NCBI GenBank assembly: GCA_964617995.1
Contig: CAZTXD010000082.1
Span: forward strand, 1 to 15,848
DNA length: 15,848 bases
Direction of reading: 5' to 3'
Source: CAZTXD01 sp964617995
GTDB taxonomy: Bacteria; Actinomycetota; Acidimicrobiia; Spongiisociales; ZC4RG35
Shown piece after piece: positions 1 to 6,480 of this stretch; position 1 is the first letter of the stretch; each line of letters begins with the position of its first letter. A program made the translations under genes and the position numbers. A model generated the notes under the pieces. The model did not search any database. It was given only the letters and a program-made list of their open reading frames with translations, and had not been told where the DNA came from.

Positions 1-1
1 C

Positions 2-694
2 GGTGTCGGTTTCAACTGTGTCCGTCCCGGTCCCGACGAGGTGTGGCTGGGCGCCGACCGGGCCAGGCTGTTCCTCCTCCGAAACGGCGACCTGGTCGAG
101 GACGACTTCTTCGCCGACGCCCCCGGACGAGACAAGTGGCACACCCCCTGGGGCGGCCCACCCGACGTCCGCTCCATGGACTTCGGGCCGGACGGCGTCC
201 TCTACATCAACGTCCACGTCGGGGGAATCCTCCGCTACGACAACACCGGGCTCGCTCCCACCGTCGACATCGACTCTGACGTTCACCAGGTGGTGGCTCA
301 TCCCGAGCTTAAGGCCGTGGTCCTGGCCGCCACCGCCCTCGGCCTGGCCGTCTCCACCAACGGCCACGACTTCGAGTTCCGCACCGACGGCTTGGCCGCT
401 CGCTACTGCCGGGCGGTGGCCGTCCACGGCGACACCGTGCTGGTGGCCGCATCGCGGGGACCGCGAGGAGGAGACGCCCATCTCTACCGGGGCGATGTGA
501 TCGAGGGGCCGCTGGAGCGTTGCCGCCGCGGACTGCCAGAGTCGTTCGAGGGCAACCTCGACACCCACTGCGTCGTGACGGGGCGCGACACCATCTATGC
601 CGGGAACGGAGCGACGGTGTGGAGGTCGGAGGACGACGGGATGACCTGGAGCGTCGCCGCCGAGAACCTGCCGACGATCACGTGCCTGGCGTGA
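2..694 (+). CDS. BNR/beta-propeller repeat protein, 5' truncated
   Basis: The reading frame is open from base 2 and has no start inside the window, so the N-terminus lies upstream; about 230 residues are visible. The chain is rich in short beta-strand repeats separated by Gly/Asp turns, and near the C-terminus it has a WRSEDDGMTWS stretch, which matches the Asp-box (S-x-D-x-G-x-T-W) of BNR/sialidase-like propellers. A GTG at 41 could start a shorter frame, but the coding continues smoothly upstream of it. Such proteins are often annotated as exo-alpha-sialidase or YCF48/VPS10-like, but one Asp-box does not show an enzyme activity, and I assign only the fold. Its stop overlaps the stop of the convergent oxidoreductase gene by 17 bp. 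Confidence 0.75.
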   Translation, partial: GVGFNCVRPGPDEVWLGADRARLFLLRNGDLVEDDFFADAPGRDKWHTPWGGPPDVRSMDFGPDGVLYINVHVGGILRYDNTGLAPTVDIDSDVHQVVAHPELKAVVLAATALGLAVSTNGHDFEFRTDGLAARYCRAVAVHGDTVLVAASRGPRGGDAHLYRGDVIEGPLERCRRGLPESFEGNLDTHCVVTGRDTIYAGNGATVWRSEDDGMTWSVAAENLPTITCLA

Positions 695-1778
695 CCGTCA
701 CCTCGACTCGCTGCACGGAGTTGTTGCCCATACCCTGATAGTTCCACCTCTCCTCGAGGGGTTGAGTGTCGCCGGTGCTGTCGGTGGCCCGGCAGGCCAG
801 CACATGGTCCCCGGACCGGGCGATCCAGTCGTAGCGCCAGCCACGCCACGCATACTCGCCCAGCGCAGGCTGAAGAGAGGCCTCCTCCCACGGCCCATCG
901 TCGACCGCCACCTCGACCCGCTCCACCGAGCCGTGGCCAGACCACGCCTTGCCCACGATCCGAATCGGCCCCGGTTCGACGAAACGGCGGCGGGTAAAGA
1001 AGTCGGGAACACCCGGAGGGACCATCAACGCTCTCACCCGTATCCTGGTCACGGGCTCTCCCGGATCGTCGGGACCCGACTGGTAGCGATACGCTTCGAC
1101 CTGCTGGAACCCGTTGAAAGGCGCCGACCTCGCCTCGATGGCGGTCAGCCATTTGACGCTGGCCATGCCGTACCAGCCCGGTACGACCAGTCGCAGCGGG
1201 TAGCCGTGCTGGGGAAGCAGGGGACGCCCGTTCATCTCGTAGGCGAGGATGACGTCGCGGCGACGAGCCTCTGCCACCGTCAGGCTGCGGCCGTAGAACT
1301 GGTTCTCGCCGCCCTGCATGCCGCGATCGGCGCCCCAGAAGACGATCTCGGTCACACCCTCTCTGAGACCGGCCTCCTCGAGGATCGGCGCCAGCGGCGC
1401 TCCCGCCCATTCGGCAGTACCCACCGCCTCGCCCAACCAGGGCAGGCTCATCGGACGGGGTGTCATTCGGCCTCGCCCGTTTCCGGCACATTCCAGGGTC
1501 ACCGGCCCACTCGTCCGGGACCGCGCACGGATATCGGCCATCGTCAGCTCGACGGGTCGATCGACCTCCCCGCCGATCGTCAGCGTCCAGTCGTCGGCGG
1601 ACAGGACGGGAATGTCCCAGTGGACCACCAGATAGTGGAGCCCGTCGGGAGTCAGGTCGTAGCTCAGTGCCTCGAGGGGAAGCGCCCGGTTGCGGAAGGC
1701 GAGGCGCAGCTCCTCGGTGGTGAGCGGTCCATGTGTCGGCTGGTGAGGGTGGGCGGAGGCGGCAACGGTCGTCTGCAT
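678..1778 (-). CDS. sulfite oxidase-like molybdopterin-dependent oxidoreductase
   Basis: The 366-residue protein matches the sulfite oxidase/YedY-like Mo-pterin family. It has the LECAGNGRGRM motif, where Cys97 is the expected molybdenum ligand, then HGYPLRLVVPGWYGMASVKWL-like residues (the pterin-binding HG-x-PLR-x-VVPGWYG region), and a C-terminal immunoglobulin-like Mo-co dimerisation domain ending in WNYQGMGNNS. No Tat or Sec signal is visible at the chosen ATG, so it is probably cytoplasmic, unlike the exported plant/animal-type or MsrP enzymes. An in-frame ATG at 1865 would add 29 residues but would run into the upstream regulator gene; 1778 gives the better length. No clear Shine-Dalgarno site is seen. 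It lies 49 bp after the Crp-type regulator on the same strand, which suggests co-transcription. The natural substrate (sulfite or another small oxidisable group) is not shown by the sequence. Confidence 0.88.
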   Translation of the reverse strand: MQTTVAASAHPHQPTHGPLTTEELRLAFRNRALPLEALSYDLTPDGLHYLVVHWDIPVLSADDWTLTIGGEVDRPVELTMADIRARSRTSGPVTLECAGNGRGRMTPRPMSLPWLGEAVGTAEWAGAPLAPILEEAGLREGVTEIVFWGADRGMQGGENQFYGRSLTVAEARRRDVILAYEMNGRPLLPQHGYPLRLVVPGWYGMASVKWLTAIEARSAPFNGFQQVEAYRYQSGPDDPGEPVTRIRVRALMVPPGVPDFFTRRRFVEPGPIRIVGKAWSGHGSVERVEVAVDDGPWEEASLQPALGEYAWRGWRYDWIARSGDHVLACRATDSTGDTQPLEERWNYQGMGNNSVQRVEVTVTPGT

Positions 1779-1827
1779 GGCACCAGCATCGCACAGCCTG
1801 CACACCGGCGTCAGTGACTCAGGTTCC

Positions 1828-2526
1828 TCACCCTGTGTTCCCTCCAGTGGCGGGGGACGCCACATCCAACAGTGCCTCGGGGTCGAGGATCGCCACCCGA
1901 CCGCGACCGGTCCCCACCACCCCTTCCTGGCGGAGCTGTCGCAGGACGCGCACCACGACCTCGCGGACCGATCCGACGGCGTCGGCCAGGTCCTGATGGC
2001 TGACCTGGGCGACGAGCTCCCCCGACACGACGGTGGTCGCCAGATCCAGCAGGTGGCGGGCGACGCGCTGGCGAACCGGAGCGAATGTCCCCCAGGTCAC
2101 CTCGGCTGCGAACGACATCGCCCTCTCGCTCACTTCGCTGAGGAAGCCCTGGGCGACGTCGGGATGCCGGGCAGTGGCTGCTAGCACGACATCGGGGCTC
2201 AGACGCAGCAGCTCCCCGCCGGTGACGGCCTGTACGGAGGCAGGGAGCGCGAACGCCGGCCCGAAGAGCGAAGCCACGCCGATGAGCGAACCCCTCCGAC
2301 AATATCTGATCGTCATCGTGCGGCCGTCGTGCCCACGAACGAACACCCGCACCAGCCCGACCAGGACCATCTCACAATGAGGGGCCCTCTCGCCTTCCCG
2401 ATGCAGCTCGGAGCCCGCAGGGATGGCGACCAGCCGCGAACCGGACAGCAGCTCCTCCAACCTGGCGTGAGACAGCGCCGCGAGGTTCGACGCGGCTACG
2501 GCGGAGACAACACGGGGATCGGACAT
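1828..2526 (-). CDS. Crp/Fnr family transcriptional regulator
   Basis: The protein has about 232 residues in two parts. The first is an N-terminal cyclic-nucleotide-binding-type beta-roll, with the LVAIPAGSELHREGE strand/turn and the GLVRVFVRGHDGRTMTIRY strand pair. The second is a C-terminal winged helix-turn-helix, with the recognition segment QDLADAVGSVREVVVRVLRQL. It lacks the N-terminal Cys cluster of FNR, so an iron-sulfur sensor is unlikely; whether it binds cAMP is unclear. The start is uncertain: ATG at 2526 (MSDPRV) or three codons upstream at 2535 (MPDMSD), neither with a strong Shine-Dalgarno site. The frame stays open far upstream, but that stretch covers the divergent carboxypeptidase gene and is a shadow. 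It precedes the sulfite-oxidase-like gene in the same direction and may control it. Confidence 0.85.
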   Translation of the reverse strand: MSDPRVVSAVAASNLAALSHARLEELLSGSRLVAIPAGSELHREGERAPHCEMVLVGLVRVFVRGHDGRTMTIRYCRRGSLIGVASLFGPAFALPASVQAVTGGELLRLSPDVVLAATARHPDVAQGFLSEVSERAMSFAAEVTWGTFAPVRQRVARHLLDLATTVVSGELVAQVSHQDLADAVGSVREVVVRVLRQLRQEGVVGTGRGRVAILDPEALLDVASPATGGNTG

Positions 2527-2607
2527 GTCGGGCATGGGGAGCAGCGGAAACGGTAAACGCCGGCTCGTCGACGCGCCGCTAGCCTTCCCGGCGGGCGACG
2601 AACGGGC

Positions 2608-2614
2608 AGGAGGA
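2608..2614 (+). promoter_or_regulatory. ribosome binding site deciding the carboxypeptidase start
   Basis: AGGAGGA lies 6 nt before the ATG at 2621. It fixes that ATG as the start and excludes in-frame upstream codons. Confidence 0.8.
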
Positions 2615-2620
2615 AGCTGG

Positions 2621-3472
2621 ATGCGGACGAGCGGGGTGGGCGCCGTTGGATCGGTGCTGGTCGTGTTCCTCGTGCTCCTGCCCCTGTCGGCGGCGGCCGA
2701 CCCCGACGACTTGGGCTTCTTCACCGACACGGAGTTCCAACGGATCTTCGACTCCGCCTCCCTTCCCGGGGTGAACGCTTCCGAGGAGGCACCGGCGATA
2801 ACCGGCGACTCCGACCTCGACGCCCGTATCCGTGGCCTCGCCGAAGACCGTGGATATCGTCTCCGGGGAGTCGTTACGGCCGAGTTGAGCCATGTGGACG
2901 GAGTGGCCCTCCACCCCGACGCGGCCGAAGCGTGGGTCAGCCTGCGCGACGCTGCCCTCGACGCCGGCCACACGCTCCGCCTCATCTCGGGCTACCGCTC
3001 CGTGCAGACACAGCGCTCGATGTTCCTCCGCGACCTACGGGGGTTGACCGACTCGTCCATCGAGGCCCTTCTCTCTCGGATGGCACCTCCCGGCTACTCC
3101 AAGCACCACACCGGCCACGCCGTGGACATCACCCAGCACGGCTTTCGGGCCGGTGAGTTCCACCGGTCCCCGGCGTGGGCGTGGTTGACGGCCGACAACG
3201 CCTTCAACGCCAAACGATTCGGGTTCGTCCCCAGCTACCCCTCCGGTGGCATCCTTCAGGGGCCCGATCCCGAGCCGTGGGAGTGGACCTTCGTGGGAGT
3301 CGAGGCTCTGAGTCACAGAAATCGAGGAACTCAAGTGGAGAGATCGCCGTCGATAAGCCTCCTCATCGAGGACTATGCCCATCTGGTTCCCTGTTGTCGT
3401 CGATGGCAGGACCAGTCGAGCCCGCCGGGTCCACTGTTTGGGCCGGGTCAGCCGGGGGTAGACCCCAGATGA
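2621..3472 (+). CDS. secreted VanY-type D,D-carboxypeptidase (M15B), variant active site, suspect C-terminus
   Basis: The 283-residue product begins with a Sec signal peptide (MRTSG, then a hydrophobic run ending LSAAA before Asp), so it acts outside the membrane on peptidoglycan stem peptides. The M15 peptidase signatures are present: SGYRS at 123-127 and SKHHTGHAVD at 160-169, giving zinc ligands His162 and Asp169. The third motif, usually E-P-W-H-W, reads E218-P-W-E221-W, so the usual third ligand His is Glu. The last roughly 54 residues (from Leu230) look non-native: they use codons rare here (AGA, AAT, ACT, CAA), contain low-complexity Pro/Gly/Ser, and follow a TGA at 3309-3311 in the next frame. 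A frameshift near 3300 or loss of the original stop is likely. The gene is divergent from the Crp-type regulator, with 94 bp between starts. Confidence 0.83.
   Translation: MRTSGVGAVGSVLVVFLVLLPLSAAADPDDLGFFTDTEFQRIFDSASLPGVNASEEAPAITGDSDLDARIRGLAEDRGYRLRGVVTAELSHVDGVALHPDAAEAWVSLRDAALDAGHTLRLISGYRSVQTQRSMFLRDLRGLTDSSIEALLSRMAPPGYSKHHTGHAVDITQHGFRAGEFHRSPAWAWLTADNAFNAKRFGFVPSYPSGGILQGPDPEPWEWTFVGVEALSHRNRGTQVERSPSISLLIEDYAHLVPCCRRWQDQSSPPGPLFGPGQPGVDPR
3436..3460 (+). promoter_or_regulatory. candidate SigB/SigF-type promoter
   Basis: GTTTGG starts at 3436 and GGGTAG has its GGGTA at 3456-3460, with 16 nt between GTTT and GGGTA. This fits the known group-3 sigma pattern (GTTT or GGTTT, a spacer of about 14-17, GGGTA). 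The -10 element ends 33 nt before the ATG at 3494, leaving a short leader with a Shine-Dalgarno site. The same GTTTGG/GGGTAG words occur twice more in the window. Confidence 0.5.
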
Positions 3473-3493
3473 CCCCATCCGCAGAGGAGCGCA

Positions 3494-3616
3494 ATGAGGA
3501 ACGGGCTGACAGCCGTCGGGCTGGCAACAGTCCTGGCGACGGCAGCCGCGACTTGCGACGTGGAGCCGCCGGCCGATCCGGGGCTCGATCCCCTTACAGC
3601 GACGTTCCCCGAGTGA
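3494..3616 (+). CDS. small secreted or lipid-anchored protein, 40 aa
   Basis: I do not recognise a family. The 40-residue product starts MRNGLTAVGLATVLATAAA, a short but plausible signal sequence, followed by Thr-Cys and an acidic, Pro-rich tail (CDVEPPADPGLDP). The Cys21 could be a lipidation site, but Thr at -1 is a poor lipobox residue. Support comes from GAGGAG at 3484-3489, 4 nt before the ATG, and from the candidate SigF-type promoter just upstream. An alternative frame from an ATG at 3469 gives an Arg-rich product with no recognisable features and is less likely. The tiny size makes the call uncertain. Confidence 0.5.
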   Translation: MRNGLTAVGLATVLATAAATCDVEPPADPGLDPLTATFPE

Positions 3617-3630
3617 CCGGCAGCCCCATG

Positions 3631-3664
3631 CCACGCCCCGGTGTCTTCCTCCGCCGGGGCGTGG
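3631..3664. terminator. perfect 11-bp hairpin between two small genes
   Basis: CCACGCCCCGG at 3631-3641 pairs with CCGGGGCGTGG at 3654-3664 around a 12-nt loop. No U-tract follows, so it is not a standard intrinsic terminator. It sits after the 40-aa gene and 7 nt before the Shine-Dalgarno site of the next one. It may partly terminate, protect the upstream transcript, or limit read-through or translation of the downstream gene. Confidence 0.45.
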
Positions 3665-3683
3665 GATACCCGAGGTGACAACG

Positions 3684-3878
3684 ATGACGCCCGGCTTCCA
3701 CCGTCCCACGGAACCACATCCCGATACTCAGGAGCCACCCAGCGCCAGCTCGACCTGGCTGGCGTTGGCTCTGATCGTAGGAATCCTCGTGTTGGTGATC
3801 GTCATCCTGTCGGTGACCACTGCTTTCAACGTAGAACCACCTCTCTCGAGCGTGCCGGAGGCTCCTGCTGCCCAGTGA
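3684..3878 (+). CDS. small single-pass membrane protein, 64 aa
   Basis: No family is recognised. The product has a Pro/Thr/His-rich N-terminal segment of about 20 residues, one strong transmembrane helix (WLALALIVGILVLVIVILSV), and a short Pro-rich C-terminal tail. The ATG at 3684 is chosen because GAGGTGA at 3672-3678 gives good Shine-Dalgarno spacing; a GTG at 3675 is in frame but overlaps that site. It follows the 40-aa secreted protein on the same strand, separated by an 11-bp hairpin, and ends 31 bp before the stop of the convergent phosphatase gene. It may share the SigF-type promoter at 3436. Small tail- or single-pass proteins of this sort are common stress-regulon members, but the function is unknown. 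Confidence 0.65.
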   Translation: MTPGFHRPTEPHPDTQEPPSASSTWLALALIVGILVLVIVILSVTTAFNVEPPLSSVPEAPAAQ

Positions 3879-3909
3879 CTTGTCCGGGATGAGGCTCGCC
3901 GCCGACTCT

Positions 3910-5568
3910 CTAAGCGTGTGTCCGCTTGAGGACGATGAGCGACACGTCGTCCCGCACCTGACCCTCGGCCCGACCGACGGCCTCGTCGAGACACCAGTCG
4001 GCTATTCGTTCCGGCTCCCCGAACGGACAACGCTCCAGGGCATCCACGAGGTCGTCCACCGTCGCCACCTGGACGCCGTCGGGCTTCGTCGGGTCGGCGA
4101 GCCCGTCCGAGTAGATCAAGAGCACATCCCCCCGGTCGAGCACCGCCAGACCCTCGTTCCAGGCGGAACGTGCATCGGCGATCAACACGGGGCCCGTCGT
4201 ATCGTGCAGCTCGATACCCCTCGTACTCATGTGGATGAGCGGCGGGCTCCCTCCCGAAGCGTGGCGGATCGAACCGCTGGCGGCGTCGATCTCGACGACG
4301 ACGACGCTGGCCATCATCTGCGGCTCGTCCAGCACCCAGGTCGACTGGGACAGCGCCGAAGCGGGACTGGCACCCGATCGGAGAGAGTGATGGAGGGCAT
4401 CCCCGAGGCGGGTAGCGGCGATCGCCGATCGGGCACCATGACCGACGACGTCGATGAGGATCGCCGCCACCCTCGACCCACCCAGGGGCACCGTGAGCAG
4501 GGCATCTCCCGCCAGCCAGCCCTCCGCCGGACGGAAGCGGACGGCCATGTCCAGGCCGTCGAGCTCGAGTTCGGTGTTCGACAGACGGGACAACAGAACA
4601 TCGACCACTTCGGCGTCTCTTCCCACGGCGACCGTGGCCCGGTCCGTCAGGTCGTAGGCGACTTCGAGGCTATGCGCCGAACGGGAGACGGCGGCCGCGG
4701 TCGTGAACAGCGCCGCCAGCAGGATTCCGCTCAGCACGACCGCCGTCAGGGCGAGCCAGCGGGGCTGGCTCTCGGGCGTTGTGGCACTCAGGAGGAGCGC
4801 CACCACCGCCGGTGGCCCCGCCAGGACGAAGGGGAGGAGCCGCCGCAGGACGATGCCGCCCGACCAGGGGCTGATGATGGGGGCCATCAACCCCAGGGCG
4901 GGCCGGGCGGCGACGACGGCGACGCAATAGACGATCACCAGCAGGGCGGCGCTGATCTCCATCCGTCCCGAGCCGAAGGGAAAGCCGCGGAGGCTGTCAT
5001 CGCCATAGGCGAACGCCACCACGACGGTGGCCCCGATAATCGCCGCTCCCACGGCGGCGAGCTGGCCGACTATGTGGGCCCCAGCCGACCTGGTGGCCAT
5101 GGCGATAGTGGCCGCTCCCATGATGGCCAGGACGGAACCGACATTGCCGGCCGGCCGGGCGGGCCGCTCGCCCCCTATCACGTCTTCGATCTCGAAGGAT
5201 GTGATCAACCAGCGAGGGAACCTGAGGTCGGCGAGGTTGGCCACGATCACGAACAACCCGCCCAGAGTCACCACTACGGCGGCGAAGACACCCAGCCTCC
5301 GCCACCAGCGGCGGGAGCCGAGGAGAGCCGCCAGGACCGAGAACCCACCCAGGACGAACAAGGCGGCGGTTGCCGGCTGCATCGGCCGCACGATCGGCCG
5401 GATGATCCACTGGGCGAGCGCAGGCATGCCGAGGATGCGACCGATCAGACCGAGGGCGCCTCCCCCGATGACCACCCAGGCTGCCGCCTGGGAGACCGAG
5501 CGGACACGCCTCCGCCAGCGCGGATCGACCTCGCCGTAGATTGGACGACCCTCGATGTCAATGGTCAT
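3910..5568 (-). CDS. multi-pass membrane SpoIIE/RsbU-type PP2C phosphatase
   Basis: The 552-residue protein has about eight hydrophobic helices in its first 295 residues, then a linker and a cytoplasmic PP2C domain of the SpoIIE class (about 320-549). Metal-site motifs are present: LIDVVGHGARSA (Asp373 to Ala382), YSDGL (Asp488) and RDDVSLIVL (Asp540/541). The early motif usually written GGDxYD reads A-G-D355-A-L-L, so its second Asp is absent. In known partner-switching systems this enzyme dephosphorylates the Ser of the STAS antagonist and so releases the sigma factor; the membrane part would receive the signal. It is transcribed divergently from the kinase-STAS-sigma operon (131 bp between starts), supporting that role. 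GGTGGAGG directly abuts the ATG at 5568, tight spacing for a Shine-Dalgarno site. There is no PAS, GAF or HAMP domain. The sensory domain is unassigned. Confidence 0.87.
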   Translation of the reverse strand: MTIDIEGRPIYGEVDPRWRRRVRSVSQAAAWVVIGGGALGLIGRILGMPALAQWIIRPIVRPMQPATAALFVLGGFSVLAALLGSRRWWRRLGVFAAVVVTLGGLFVIVANLADLRFPRWLITSFEIEDVIGGERPARPAGNVGSVLAIMGAATIAMATRSAGAHIVGQLAAVGAAIIGATVVVAFAYGDDSLRGFPFGSGRMEISAALLVIVYCVAVVAARPALGLMAPIISPWSGGIVLRRLLPFVLAGPPAVVALLLSATTPESQPRWLALTAVVLSGILLAALFTTAAAVSRSAHSLEVAYDLTDRATVAVGRDAEVVDVLLSRLSNTELELDGLDMAVRFRPAEGWLAGDALLTVPLGGSRVAAILIDVVGHGARSAIAATRLGDALHHSLRSGASPASALSQSTWVLDEPQMMASVVVVEIDAASGSIRHASGGSPPLIHMSTRGIELHDTTGPVLIADARSAWNEGLAVLDRGDVLLIYSDGLADPTKPDGVQVATVDDLVDALERCPFGEPERIADWCLDEAVGRAEGQVRDDVSLIVLKRTHA

Positions 5569-5628
5569 CCTCCACCAGGAGCGGGAGCGGGCATCGCTCT
5601 CAACGCTAGCGATCCGGCGATGATGGAA

Positions 5629-5650
5629 CCCGATTGGCCCGGCAATCGGG
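5629..5650. promoter_or_regulatory. 8-bp inverted repeat between the divergent phosphatase and kinase genes
   Basis: CCCGATTG (5629-5636) and CAATCGGG (5643-5650) are perfect inverted copies around GCCCGG. The site is about 60 bp from the phosphatase start and 50 bp from the kinase start, so it could be an operator shared by both genes. No promoter matching the SigF-type pattern is visible here. Confidence 0.4.
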
Positions 5651-5699
5651 CTCCGACCTGGTACACATGCCGGGAAGCCTGCCGCGAGGCGGAGGTGCG

Positions 5700-6068
5700 A
5701 TGACGACCGAAGCGATCAGCGTCAGAATCCCCGCCTCGGTTGACGCCGCCCGTCGGGCCCGGAGCGTCATCGCCTCCGTGCTGCACGACGACCCCCGGGC
5801 CGACGACATCAAGCTGGCGACGAGTGAGCTGATCTCCAACGCTGTCAAGCACGCCAACCTCTCCGAACAAGAGCCGATACGCCTCGAGATCCGCAACACG
5901 GACGAGAGGCAGGTGCGGGTCGTCGTCTCGCATCGGGGGACACCCATATCCAAGCCGCACGATCCCCTGATCAACGAGGGATACGGTTTCCGCATCGTCG
6001 AAGCCATCTCCACCCGTTGGGACGTGGGCCACGACGCCGGCACGACGACGGCCTGGTTCGAGATCTGA
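5700..6068 (+). CDS. anti-sigma factor serine kinase, RsbW-like HATPase
   Basis: The 122-residue protein is of RsbW/SpoIIAB type (HATPase_c_2). The N-box reads E43-L-I-S-N47-A-V-K-H, with the Glu and Asn expected for Mg-ATP, and the glycine box reads E-G94-Y-G96-F-R-I-V, followed by GTTTAWFEI as the last strand. The usual adenine-contacting D-x-G-x-G reads S-H-R-G-T-P, so that Asp is His. By family it binds the sigma factor and phosphorylates the STAS protein. GGAGG at 5691-5695 precedes the ATG at 5700 by 4 nt, which decides the start; an in-frame codon at 5634 lies inside the regulatory gap. It is the first gene of the kinase-STAS-sigma operon and is divergent from the phosphatase. Confidence 0.88.
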   Translation: MTTEAISVRIPASVDAARRARSVIASVLHDDPRADDIKLATSELISNAVKHANLSEQEPIRLEIRNTDERQVRVVVSHRGTPISKPHDPLINEGYGFRIVEAISTRWDVGHDAGTTTAWFEI

Positions 6069-6123
6069 TCTTCGCCGAAAGGAGCGTTATCCTGTCGACA
6101 CTCCCGGCCCCTGAGAGTGATGT

Positions 6124-6468
6124 GTGACAACCGGCCCCAAGTATCGGATCGACGTCGACTCGAAGGCAGGTACGAAGCTGGTCACGGTCTCCGGCGAGAT
6201 CGACATGGCCTCCGCCCCCGAACTCGAGGGGGCATTGGCATCGGAGCCCGCCGCCACGGTCATCGCCGACCTCGCTGACGTCGGCTTCATCGACTCATCG
6301 GGTCTGCGCTCGCTGCTGTCCGCCTGTGAGGGACTGGACGGGGCCGGGGGGCGTCTGCTGCTGGTATTCGGTGAGGGACCCGTCAGCCGGATCATCGACC
6401 TGACCGGCCTGGCCGACCGCTTCGAGATCTTCGAGACCGTGGAGGCGGCGGCGGGAGCCGCCGGCTGA
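6124..6468 (+). CDS. STAS-domain anti-sigma factor antagonist, RsbV/SpoIIAA-like
   Basis: The 114-residue protein is a single STAS domain. It shows the GEIDMASAPELEGAL helix/strand and the phospho-acceptor loop FID57-S-S59-GLRSLL; by comparison with SpoIIAA the second Ser of D-S-S-G (Ser59) is the likely target of the kinase encoded upstream. It ends in an Ala/Gly-rich tail. When unphosphorylated, such proteins bind the RsbW-type kinase and displace the sigma factor. The start is a GTG at 6124 with only a weak GAG-rich site in front, 55 nt after the kinase stop. Its stop lies 12 nt before the sigma factor ATG, so the three genes are very probably one transcript. Confidence 0.9.
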   Translation: MTTGPKYRIDVDSKAGTKLVTVSGEIDMASAPELEGALASEPAATVIADLADVGFIDSSGLRSLLSACEGLDGAGGRLLLVFGEGPVSRIIDLTGLADRFEIFETVEAAAGAAG

Positions 6469-6480
6469 GGACCCATCCCG

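Noticed and set aside
762..1817. A 351-codon plus-strand frame opposite the sulfite-oxidase-like gene
   Set aside because: It has no domain; the minus-strand frame holds the molybdenum Cys and pterin-binding motifs.
2527..2985. A 5' extension of the Crp-type regulator
   Set aside because: It is Ser/Arg/Pro-rich, has no similarity to the family and covers the carboxypeptidase gene, whose start has a strong ribosome site.
3212..3235. An AAAC/GGGTT combination resembling SigF-type elements inside the carboxypeptidase gene
   Set aside because: The words are on the wrong strands relative to each other and lie within coding sequence.
3469..3678. An alternative 69-codon frame from ATG at 3469
   Set aside because: The product is Arg/Gly/Ser-rich with no signal or helix, and the start has no Shine-Dalgarno site. 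The frame from 3494 has both a ribosome site and a signal-like start.
3880..5703. A 607-codon open frame on the plus strand
   Set aside because: It lies opposite the phosphatase gene, and its product is rich in Arg, Gly, Asp and His with no domain. The minus-strand protein has clear PP2C motifs and helices, so this is a high-G+C shadow.
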